From Diphasiastrum complanatum (taxonomy: Eukaryota; Streptophyta; Lycopodiopsida; Lycopodiales; Lycopodiaceae): 64,000 nt of DNA. Positions 32,437-44,246 of this stretch are shown here, one piece after another. The notes under the pieces were generated by a model. The model was not told the origin of the DNA, searched no databases, and was given only the letters and a program-made list of their open reading frames with translations. Position numbers and translations under genes: made by a program. How positions within the stretch are numbered: position 1 is the first letter of the stretch; every line of letters starts with the position of its first letter. The stretch is from NCBI GenBank assembly GCA_029204225.1, contig CM055108.1, positions 21,275,644 to 21,339,643 of the forward strand, given 5' to 3'.

Positions 32437-34095
32437 TTGGCCCCCTCCTTGAAGCAATGGACTTTTACCCGATGCTATTATCTTCTGACATCAACATGGA
32501 TCTTGCACTCCATGCCTACGTCACTTGGGATGCACCAAAGTCACGTTTTCATATCCTGTACCAAGGTATTACGTACAAGGTACGCATCAATGCTAACTCT
32601 ATGGTCACCATTGGCATAGTGTCCGGGATGTGATCGCCAACCCATCTCCCATTGCCAGGCCAAAAATCTCATCAAACCATATGTAACGGCCACCACCCCT
32701 AAGCTTCCAATTAAGACTAACAATGGGTACTTGATAGAGGCTATCGACGATCTTGTAATCCAAGCAATTGCCTATTTGTTGAACAACTTCTTAGTTGTAT
32801 TGACTTTTTGCAAGGACCACATACAGTCCACGTTGCTTAGCCAGATAGTGGAATCCTTCATGGATCTCCCAAGCCCCTCGGTGGTGCCATACAATTGGCA
32901 TACCTTCCTATTAATGAACTCTCCATCGCCATACCTAACACATGCGACCGCATTGTAGTAGGTCCATTGCTATGTAACTTTGCTTGTGTGCTTCTTGAGG
33001 AGAAGGTGCACGAGTTTAACCGATCCTCTATTCTTTCTGCCACCGTCCCACACACTAATCTATACCCTCCATCTGTCGCATCCACCTCCACTCAACCCAC
33101 AGTTACTGACACAATGGCCAGCAAACTCATGCGTGGCATAGCCCTCTCCTCATCTAGTCCTCCTGCCACCAGACAACGCACTGCACTGCCACAACTAGCT
33201 CCCACCACCTCCACAGCCACAATTTCATCTTCTGTCCAATCCTCTATTACTACCACTACGTCAGCTCCTCTTGTTCCCATTTTGACATCCTCTGCCTTCG
33301 TTCACGCATCTTCTACTGCTTCCATCACTGCTTCTTCCATCTCTCTTGCATCCACTTCTACCACACTTCTCTCTATAAACTCCCTCGATTCACAGCTCTC
33401 TCCCAACACCCTTGCATGGATGAACATCGTTAATCTCTCACCGCCTCGAGAAGCCTCCTCACCTCCTACATCTCCATCCATCTTTAACACCAGTTCCCTT
33501 CTGTTCCTCCCATCCCCTCTTTTGAGCAGTTTGTTCTTACACCTCTTGTCAACATTGCTACTCCTCTCACACCCCCCACATCTCCCATGAAAGTTGTCAA
33601 GGGTGACAAACCGTTGCCCAATGAAGCATTTGTGCAGACAAAATTTGTATCTTCACCCCTTCGTGTTGATCCCACTGCACCAAAGAGCATGGCGCCCACT
33701 GAGAACCTTATTGAAGATGACGACACGGGTGTGCAGACCACTCGAGCAACATCACAAGCAGCCCCCGCAAGTGCCACATTACCGACTACTGCCACGGATC
33801 TCACAACGACCTACCAAGCCTTGGGCACCTTTATCCAAAACCTCACTGGACAATCGAGTACTACAGTTGGCCACTAGTAACACCTAGCTGCAAGCCGACA
33901 TTACATAACTCCAGCAAGATTTGTTGTTCGCTCACAACAACACGAGCATAAAGGACAGAAGGAGATCGTGAAGCTGCAGCAACATGAAGATGGCCTTAAC
34001 CAGTATATCCAAAGCCTCTTCAAAGCAGTCATAGATGCTTCCACAAAGGTCCAGGAGCTTCAAACAGAAACTACCCAATGGCTCGCCCCCCTCTA
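32437..34095 (+). pseudogene. Unrecognised gene: conserved domain, Ser/Thr-rich region, coiled coil
   Basis: I do not recognise this gene. Part one (32,437-33,050) includes FYPMLLSSDINMDLALHAYV, a stop near 32,630, and a domain shared with 4.7-5.1 kb (LLNNF, KDHI, QIVES, PYNW, VVGPLL, EKVHEF), with a frameshift at about 32,910. Part two (33,050-33,590) is an open Ser/Thr/Pro-rich stretch of about 180 residues. Part three (33,587-33,880) has KPLPNEAFVQTKFVSSPL and an acidic patch. Part four (33,880-34,095), after two stops, gives KEIVKLQQHEDGLNQYIQSL and KVQELQTETTQWLAPL, a likely coiled coil. Roughly 550 codons in all. It follows Gypsy pol and could be an extra ORF of that element or a host gene. 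Confidence 0.5.
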
Positions 34096-34624
34096 GTAGG
34101 CACAACTTCAAATTGATAGAAAGTACTCATTTGGAGCGGGGGTGCAAGCTATGTCATCCACTTATCTACTTGCCAAAAATAGTACAAACACTATCTAGGA
34201 CATTATTGACAAATATGAACCTATCTCTAAGTTGAGATTTCATTTTGGTCTCCAAAAAAGCCAATAAACCAACAAACTAGTTGACATTTTTTCACACTTA
34301 GTGTCATTAAATCTAATTAATTGAGACTGGGATCAAGCCCTCTAAAAGTGATTTACAGGTCATGAAAAACCGTCAAGAGGAAGGAGCAAGTTTTAGCCAA
34401 TTTTTTGTCCAAAAATTGACTTGATTTGATTGATTTTTTTAATAGAATCTCATCTTATTTTCATTTCATCTTTGTGAGGGAGGGTTAGAACTGTGGCTAG
34501 CAGTCCATTGAGAGGGCTAGAAGCCAAATTTGAGATAATAAAGACAAGAGAGAGAACTTTGTGAGATTCTAGGTTCAAATTAAATCCAGTTTTTGAGAAT
34601 TTGTTTGTGGAATTCATTAGGAAG
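34096..34624. other. Unassigned stretch, probably a Copia leader
   Basis: Precedes the gag start at 34,625. No PBS of standard sequence was found. Confidence 0.35.
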
Positions 34625-35760
34625 ATGGGAACTATTGGAGCCTTCCTTCTAGAGCCTAATGAAAGATTGAACTCCACAAACTATTCCATATGGAAGGTGA
34701 GAATGGATTCACTATTGGTACTCCAAGATCTCTATGAATTTGTCCTTGAAGAAGAGGATGAGTTTCTTGGAGCACAAGAATTGGTTAGATATAAGAAGAA
34801 ACCTAGCTAGTACTTCTTGGCATTAAAATGAATGTTAGCAATGACCTTTTGAAGGAAGTACCTTCTTGTACATCGGCCTAACAAGCATGGGATTCATGAA
34901 AATCCATCTATGAATCCAATAACACTTCTAGAGTTCTCATGATAAGAAACCAAATTTTGCAAAGCATGAGGAGAAGTGAGAAAAATGAATAAGATTATGT
35001 GCTTAGAATCAAGTCTCTCAACAAAGAGTTGGCCTCTAATGGAGAGAGGATTCAAGATAACGAACTAGTCCAAGTGATTCTAAATGGACTAGGTGATGAA
35101 TTCAGAAATTTGGTCCAAAGCTTTGCCATCAATTGATTAACTTCATAGTGTGCTTGTGGCTGAAGAGTGTAGGATGCTCCACACAAAGGCTAGGATGAAC
35201 TCCTTGTCATTGTAGGATGGAGATGAAAAAGCAAACTTCTCATTCAAGGGCAAGAAGAAGACCAATGGAGCAAAGAAGAATGGAGTCCAAGGAGGAGGAT
35301 GCACCATTAAGCTCAAAAAACAAAGAGAATAAAGACAAATCCAAGTACTAGTGCTTCTTTTGTGGAAAGAAGAGCACTTTGCATCAGAATGCTTCAAGAA
35401 GAAGAAGAAGACACAAGACAAAAAACAAAACAACATTGCACATCAAGAGGAGGAATATGAAGAAGAATCATCCTTAATGGCATCCATCTCAACACCATCA
35501 TCTAAATCCAACACAAGTGAAGTTTGGTGGATTGATAGTGGGGCTAGCTCTTACATGACCTTCAACAAGGACTACTTCTCCACTCTACTCTCTTAAAATG
35601 ATGTTATAAAATCTTTTTTTTTATAGTTAGTAATCAAGAGTGTGGGATAAGTGGTGTGGGTACTATTCCATTATTGTACTTGGAATCATCCAAAAGGATG
35701 AATTTTGAAAATGTCAAAAAGGGGCAAAATCTTCATCTAACATTGATAACTCTAGCCAAT
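34625..35760 (+). pseudogene. Copia gag-protease remnant
   Basis: ATG at 34,625: MGTIGAFLLEPNERLNSTNY then SIWKVRMDSLLVLQDLYEFV. The frame closes at KKKPS followed by TAG but continues recognisably (LKMNVSNDLLKEVPSCTSA, MIRNQILQSM, VQVILNGLGDEFRNLVQSFA) with stops at several places. The zinc knuckle near 35,350 reads YCFFCGK then, in another frame, EHFASECFKKKKK. The protease follows at about 35,525 (VWWIDSGASSYM) and a little further the string GISGVGTIPL. It fades out at about 35,760 before pre-integrase. Same gag family as G. Confidence 0.86.
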
Positions 35761-36055
35761 TTTCAGAAACTAAAAATAAACAAAAAGTGAAAAACTCTTA
35801 AAATCAGAAAAATACTGAAATTCGTCTGGTCTATTGTATAAAGATCTGACCCAGATCTACTTATACCCAGGTTGGAAAAGATTAATTCTAAAAATAAAAG
35901 ACGAAAGTGACTGTTCCACTAGTTGTTGGTAACCTTTTGTAGAAAGGTTCACACTTTTCTACAATAATATCAGTTTTTTGAGAGAAACATTCGCCTGAAC
36001 CTTCGAGAAAGTCACAGTCAGTCCATCTTGCTATTTTTGGTAGTCAGTAAGTTGG
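35761..36055. other. Unassigned stretch
   Basis: No homology seen; it lies between the Copia remnant and the methyltransferase-like pseudogene and may contain 5' sequence of the latter. Confidence 0.35.
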
Positions 36056-37975
36056 GGTGAACATTAGGTCAAGGTTAGTTGTTATACTGATCTTTGTCAG
36101 AGTTTCCAAAGCTAGAGATCTTAACCAGTTGGAGATGAAAGCACTTTGTGCTCAAGAGATAGGCCTGCCATTTGATTTTAGGAATCTGACACAAGCCTTA
36201 TTAAATATGATAATTTTTATCAGCTTGCATTTCGTAGTGGCCAGGTAATTACTTTACTATGCTGAGCATAGAATGTTTGTTTTAATTTAGGTAATTGCTT
36301 TACTATGCTTAACATGAAATGTTTGGTTTAAAAGTTTTTAAAATTAATAAATGAATTTTAAAATTTGTTAGTTATATAATTTTGTTTTCGTAATGTTATT
36401 TTTTTAGGTGTGGGCTCTTGTAGATAGTTTTTTTGATAAATGGAAAAATTTTGAAATAAAGGGCCAACCAGCTCAAGGAGGTTCAAAATTAAAAAAAAAA
36501 AAAAGTTGTTGCCACCACTCATACATTAAAACTCATACCAACTGAGATGAGTATTCCGAGTGAAAAAATATGCAGGGAATAAATTCCTCGGAGTTTCAGT
36601 GTTCTCTTGAGGGTTGCTGATGGTCAACTCTCTCTTTTTGATATGGGCAAGGAGTTTCAAAGGTCAAATTCTCTTTTTGTTTTGAAATAACATTTTTAAT
36701 ACTAATTGCAATTTGTTTTATTTTTTTGTGATATTAATCACTAATTTGTTTTCTAATACAAATATAAATTATTCATGAAAGTTCAAGAGGCCATGGTGAC
36801 AAGCTTGAATTGTAAAGATTTTGAGGAGTGCCAAAGGCTTTATCTTCTGAACAGTAAAAATAAAGCCCTCACTCCATTTCTTATTTTATTTAGAAATATG
36901 GTATTCACTTTACTTATGCTTAGCATAGAAATACATTAATTTTTTATTTCAAACATTCGTAGTTTGTGCTAAACATAGAATTGTATTTTTTAAGCTAGGA
37001 TCTCTATACTTAGCATAAATTTAATTTTTTAAGTATTTATTTTGTTTTTCTACGAGAGAAAGATTGGCACGGGGTGAGACCATTGTCGAGGAGGATTCAA
37101 CATAAATATGTCTCCCGAAATATGTCGATGATCAATCGTGTTTTTACACTATGGAGGAAGGAGATTGTAGGGAGATTTCTAAGTTTTTAAAGAAAAGACC
37201 TTACACTCTTTGCATTGCAGACATCCCCTATGGATTTCAAATGAAAGAATCACTAAATTATGATTCTCCATGTAAATTCACTGAGATCCATAGTGTGATG
37301 TAGAGATTCCTATTTGAAGAGTTGTAATATTTTATTCAAGCTGGCAGTTGTGCAATGAGATTGGGTACATAGCCATTAGTTATTATTTAATGGATGACAA
37401 ACGATCTATGCTACATTACAACACCATCGGCTTGACTAGCTTTGGGAATTTTGTTCCAATTTCCAGCAGTCACAAAAAAACTGAAAAATCCGATGACAGA
37501 TTCTGTGGCTTGTTCTTATCAAAAGCCACAACAATCAATTAATCATATTATTGAAATTTTTTTCCACCCAACAAATTGGGTGTTAGATTTCTTTAGCGGA
37601 AGTGGCACTGCAAGCGAATGCACTGTGCAAAAAGACAGGCATGTTGCTATTGTAGAATTAGATTCTAGTTCAGTAGAATTTTTAAAAATACAAATGAAAT
37701 CCATATCAATTTTGCCAAACGAATTAACTGAGGTAGAAAAGTCTACAGATGACAAAAACTTTGTAATTCTTCTGTCAAAAGAACCACAACCTCCCGCTAG
37801 TGGGAAAGTGGGTGACAAGGGGACTTTGCAAATGTCCTAGTTCAAGATTATAACATTGTCAATGTAGAAAAAATTGTTGAAGAGGTTGTCGTTTTGTCTA
37901 TTGAGATTGTAGCTCTAGAATAGTCCAAAGACGTCAACGACCTTGATGATTTTTGGGAAGCACGTACATGACTAT
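36056..37975 (+). pseudogene. Decayed intron-containing gene for a beta-class amino DNA methyltransferase-like protein
   Basis: Exon-like blocks are separated by AT-rich gaps. After an acceptor-like TTTTAG at 36,180 comes SDTSLIKYDNFYQLAFRSGQ, then GTAATT (donor-like); after TTTTTTTAG at 36,408 comes VWALVDSFFDKWKNFEIKGQ. Further blocks give VLLRVADGQLSLFDMGKEFQ (36,610) and VTSLNCKDFEECQRLYLLNS (36,795). At 37,160-37,260: KFLKKRPYTLCIADIPYGFQ, whose DIPY (37,220-37,231) fits catalytic motif IV (DPPY/SPPY). At 37,530-37,680 in the same frame: SINHIIEIFF, then VLDFFSGSGTASEC (motif I at 37,586) and VAIVELDSSSVEFLK (motif II-like). Motif IV before motif I defines the beta class (m4C or m6A). 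Stops lie between them, and motif IV has Ile for Pro. The tail is acidic. Confidence 0.62.
36250..37020. repeat. Recurring palindromic word TATGCT-N-AGCATA in the intron-like gaps
   Basis: Exact or near copies occur at about 36,258 (tatgctgagcata), 36,307 (tatgcttaacatg), 36,916 (tatgcttagcata), 36,965 (gtgctaaacata) and 37,003 (tacttagcata), usually flanked by tttact and gaaat. Spacing is irregular. Confidence 0.7.
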
Positions 37976-38838
37976 TTTGAAAATTATATATGAATTTCAA
38001 ACTTTTGTGGCATGAAGTTTTAAAATTCATTTGTATTTTTTTAAATTATTTGTTATGTAAAATATTTTAAAGTTTATTTTCAATGTTACTCTTTAAATAT
38101 AAATTTAATAAATGTTATTTTGGAATGACAATACTGTTTTGAGTTTATTCTAAAATTATATTATCAAAAAATTAATGAATATTATTGAAATCAGTAATAT
38201 TTTTTATCTTTTAAAATAGTAAAATTTATTAATAGAATTTCAAGTTGTTAATTATGAAAAACTAAGAATAAGATTCCTTTTAAAAAAAATTAAAATTCTC
38301 AAAAGTCATGTAGTTCTAGATGTGTATTTAGGTAAATATTTTTAAAATTAGAGTTTGTGTGTTATTGAACTAAATTACATAAATATTTTTGAATCTATAC
38401 AAATTATTATTGTGAAAAATTAAAATCTTTGAAAAATATAAATTTGGATCTATATTATATTTATAAAAAAATTTCAAACAAAGAAATTTAAATATTTTAA
38501 AATATTTGTTACCAGATAGTTTTTGAAATAATTAACATAATTTTTGTTGTTGATTTTAGTATTTTTATAATCAATGATTTTGTTTTTTATTAATTAATTT
38601 TAAATATATGCAAAATTGAATATATTGTCAAAATTGTATATCTAACTTTTTTAGTATGATTTTAGTTTTTAACAAAAAATGATATATTTTTTGCATTATA
38701 ATATAAAATTTGCAAGGCATTTTGAATATAGACAGTTTTCAAACAAAAAATTAAAATATTACAAAAAATGGGTCTTCATGTCATTTTTCTTTTTTTTGGT
38801 CACCATGTCCCTTGAGGTTCACATGCTATTGAATGCTT
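37976..38838. other. Very AT-rich stretch
   Basis: About four fifths A+T by eye, with many poly-A and poly-T runs. No coding signal; could be 3' flank or intron of the methyltransferase-like gene. Confidence 0.45.
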
Positions 38839-38902
38839 GGTGTAGCGCTTCCGCTAAGTAGGTGCTCAACCTGACTGCACCCTTGCATTGTTCTTAGAAA
38901 CA
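38839..38902 (+). repeat. LTR end of the E-family Copia, plus orientation
   Basis: ggtgtagcgcttccgctaag ... ctgactgcacccttgcattg ... ttcttagaaaca is the reverse complement of the LTR start at 11,227 and 11,437, with a few indels. The next bases should be a PBS but are RT sequence on the other strand. Confidence 0.82.
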
Positions 38903-39735
38903 TAGGTCGATAGTAGCTTGTACATATCGAACTACTCTTCAAAGAGCTCTCCAATGGACTATGCCACAGTTAGCCATATACTGGCTTAAAGAGATGATGA
39001 CATATGCGAGATTAAGTCTGGTCGTGATCATAACATACATCAGGGATCCAATGATCGATTGGTACAGAAACTCCTTCATTTTGTCTTTTTTCTCATTTGT
39101 CTAAGGACACTGCTCCTTTAATAATTTTAATCCTTGGTCCATGGGATTATGTACAAGCTTGCAATTTATCAAATTGAATTTCGATAATAAATTGTGGAAG
39201 TACCTCTGTTGAGTAATGTAGAGAAGTCTTTTACTTCTGTCTCTATGGATTTGAATCCTAAGATAGTAATGCACCCTCTCCCAAATCCGTCATCTCGAAT
39301 TCTTGCAACAACATCCTCTTAGTATCCTTTGTCAGTTTGATATTGTTGTTGAACAACAATGTATCATCAACATAAGGTATAATGATGACAAAGAACTAGT
39401 TGACAACTTTGAAATAACATTACGATCTGTAGAGCTTGGTTAAAATCCATGATCGATCAAGAACATGTTGATTCGATGGAACCATGCTCTAGATGATTGT
39501 TTTAGATCGTACAAATCTTTATAAAGTTTTCATATATGGTCTTCTTGACCATTAAAGACATAGTCTTCTAGCTAGATCATGTAAATGTCCTCCTAACTAT
39601 ATTGAGGAATGTTGTTTGTACATCCATCTGGTGTACTTCAAGATTAGCTATAGCAACATATGATTACTCCAATTTCACAAGAGAGGATTCGAATAGTTCC
39701 ACGATACCACTAATGTTTTTTATTTAACATTTCGG
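38903..39735 (-). pseudogene. Copia RT fragment
   Basis: Reading the minus strand: LEVHQMDVQTTFLN (motif A, about 39,640), then YVDDTLLFNNN (catalytic YVDD, about 39,365), LLQEFEMTDLGEG, and YQSIIGSLMYVMIMTRP (connection, about 39,060). Many stops and frameshifts interrupt it, so it never forms a long frame. RNase H is missing: at 38,903 it meets an LTR end in the opposite orientation. Confidence 0.78.
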
Positions 39736-41488
39736 ACAGATCAACAAGATGATGTACTAGATCAGGCACCAGGCACTATCAAGATCGTTTATGCGGTTAA
39801 ATCTCCAAAGTAGTTTGATGCCACAGTACTTGACGGATACGAAGAGGAATATCTCTTCGAGAAAGAAGAGCCACATGCAAAATCTCAAGGCCAACCCAGA
39901 TCAGTATCTGGATCTAGTATTTCTTCTGTTGCTGCTGCCACATCCTCAACACCCTTGGATTCCGGTAAAGTCTTTGGAATTTGTTCACACCTTGGATGGA
40001 TCAGAAAAATGATGGAAAATAGACCATGATGGATCAGAAAAAAATTGGAAAATAGAATATCAGAATTGGGATCTGAGAATACTTTGATCAGCAAGAAAGT
40101 CATTCAACTAGATCAAAAGATAAATATTGCTAAACAACATGAAGCAAAGTCTAAAACAGAAATGAAAAGCCTCACAAGCTGTCGAAGGCTACATGGCTAT
40201 GCTTCAGAACACACCCACGACAACAGAAGGTCAAGTGGACAAAGCTGTCCAAGATGCCAAGCAACAAGCTGTGTTGTTACAAGGGCAATTGGACATGGCT
40301 ACGCTTGATTGAGAGTGCCTTCAAGGTGAATTGGATGCCGCCACCCTTGAAAGAGACACATATCTCCAAATGCAAGTTCTAGATCATCTTGTCTCATCAA
40401 AGAGATCAATTACTTGTTTAAGAAGGTTGAGACTTATCAAACCTCACCGGCAGAATTCTAGGAGCGCTTCAATAAGTTCAAATGCACATTGTTGACTGAG
40501 TTGGCCAAGGCAAAGTCCACAATCAAAGATTATAAAAAAGCAGCTGCTCAAGTCTAGAGTCGAACCCCTAGATTCTAGTTCCACTTATGTCGCAATTCTC
40601 ACTAGCATTGCAAGATACAGGAATGGATACAAGAATGGATCAAGGGGGAGATGTTGAAGAAGCCAAAGATACTACAGCCATGGAAGTGGGTCCATCGACT
40701 TCCAAGGCTAGGCCATTATTTCAAAAAAGGACCGGATTCAAACCATTTTACAACAACATCCGCATGAGTCCTTGAGGGGTGGATGGATAATCAAGTTCAA
40801 GACCTCAGAGATCGAGGAAGACAACGAATTGGACAAGCTACTCACATTGGGTGAGCAACCGGAATGGTGCATGACAATTTTTTAGAAAGCTCTGGATTCC
40901 ATCAGAGGCTATGTCGCAAGTCCTTGCCAATTGCGAGTAGATCCCTACTATATAACAATGCCGCGACAAAATAAATGGAAAGATTTCGGTATTCTAGTGG
41001 ATCACGTCAGTATTCAAACCCCAAATTGGCCCATAATCCATCAAGACTATAGTTGGCAAACATCAGTTGATTTCCATGGTGCTCTACAATTTTATGCTTC
41101 TGCGTATCGAAATTTGCCAGATCCAATTGTTGGCTTTCGATCCAAATGCTCCAATGGCATCCACAAAGTTCAGGATCAGTTGCCAGTAGCTAGACTTTAC
41201 TATCGAACTGCGATGTTGGGAGGAGTGTGAGAGTCCAGATTTACCGCATGGACAACCTCGAAATGGATTACAGGTGCGAATAAGTGCTTTTTGTCGCACA
41301 AGAAGGATTTCAATACGAATTGTCTGGAATTCATGGACAAAGTGCAACACCACCTTATCAAGGTCAGAAGAGAGGCCGACCAGAGCCTGAAGTAAATAAT
41401 CTTGCTAGGTGTCGTGGGACCGCCACCAGTCTTGGTGGGGGATACTATTGGAGGGTTTGCGGATCCCAAGGCAACCCTAACCCTAGTT
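39736..41488 (+). pseudogene. Unrecognised gene: acidic N-terminus, coiled coil, Trp/Tyr-rich C-terminal domain
   Basis: I do not recognise this gene. The first block (39,740-40,020) has VLDGYEEEYLFEKEEPHAKS and a Ser-rich part. The second (40,030-40,560) is heptad-like with ENRISELGSENTLISKKVIQ, then in other frames QAVLLQGQLDMATLD, LDAATLERDTYLQ and LTELAKAKSTIKDYKKAAAQ, a probable long coiled coil. An acidic linker (DVEEAKDTTAMEVGPSTSKA) follows. The last block, about 40,775-41,488, stays in one frame for about 238 codons with three stops and contains PRQNKWKDFGILVDHVSIQ, PNWPIIHQDYSWQTSV and VVGPPPVLVGDTIGGFADPK. The consistent frame over 700 bp argues for former coding. Codon use does not look transposon-specific. 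It may be a host family or a retroelement accessory protein. Confidence 0.45.
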
Positions 41489-42101
41489 AATAAGTGAGAG
41501 GGATTTGGCACCTTGCGTGTGTAAGTCCTTCTCGATGATCACACCTATCAACAATTTTATGAGTCTGCGGCTTTGTTGACTGGTCAAAGTTGTCATTTTT
41601 TACAAACGTGCATCTCGATATATTGATCAACATTTTTAATGTTGACTGGTCGAAGTCAAGATTTTTTGACTTTTGTCGACCTATGCGAATCTCGTGTATT
41701 TCTACAAAATGTCAAAGAATGCGATTAAAACTACCAAATATCTAAAATAATAGTTCATTTTTGTAGACTATTCAAGTAGCTTATGGAAGAGTGAGTATAT
41801 GCAAATGAATAGAAGTCCTCAGAGAATAAAATAGGTGAGGAGGAGTAAGATTAACTCCATCAGAGGGATGAGTTCTGAAGTCTTAGTGACACCAAGCCTT
41901 CTTGGAATTTTAATTTTCTACTTATGACATATAGATAGTTGACTATGGTTTTGTTATTCATTTCTTATCTTGCTTGTAAGGTATACTTACATTTTGCTAT
42001 ATATTGATGTGGCATGTATACTAGGTTTTGAATTTTTTTAATGCATTTAGATTGACTTGCCTTTTTTTTTTTTTCTTTAGTTTGCTTTTATCAATAAAAG
42101 A
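41489..42101. other. Unassigned stretch with clustered TTGAC words
   Basis: Between 41,575 and 41,700 TTGAC or GTCAA occurs about seven times, twice as gttgactggtc. These match the W-box core but no gene start is visible nearby, so a regulatory role is speculative. Confidence 0.4.
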
Positions 42102-42121
42102 AACACACACACACACACACA
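42102..42121. repeat. (AC)n microsatellite
   Basis: About ten AC units, followed by interrupted AC-rich sequence to about 42,141. Confidence 0.95.
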
Positions 42122-42407
42122 CCCACGCACAACACACACAACTTTATCACTAGTTTTCTCCCACTTTAGAATTTTCCACGCATTTTTCTGTTGGTCCAAA
42201 ATCTTGATGAGTTAGGATTTCTAAGCTTTCACATTCCACTTGATTTTTAAACAAGAATGTTCCATTTCTTTCAAGACATGCTTATGGGACAAATGTAAAG
42301 CCCACATATCCATTGTCAATTAGTGACTAGTCCACCAAATGACACTTCCAAGTTATTGAACAAATTTAAAAAAAACTATTTGGACCAATCATAACTTGCA
42401 AATGAAA

Positions 42408-44246
<1,839 letters not shown>

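Noticed and set aside
37440-37840. Bacterial contamination as the source of the methyltransferase motifs
   Set aside because: Base composition matches the surroundings, upstream parts show intron-like gaps with splice-like borders, and the region is continuous with plant retroelements on both sides.
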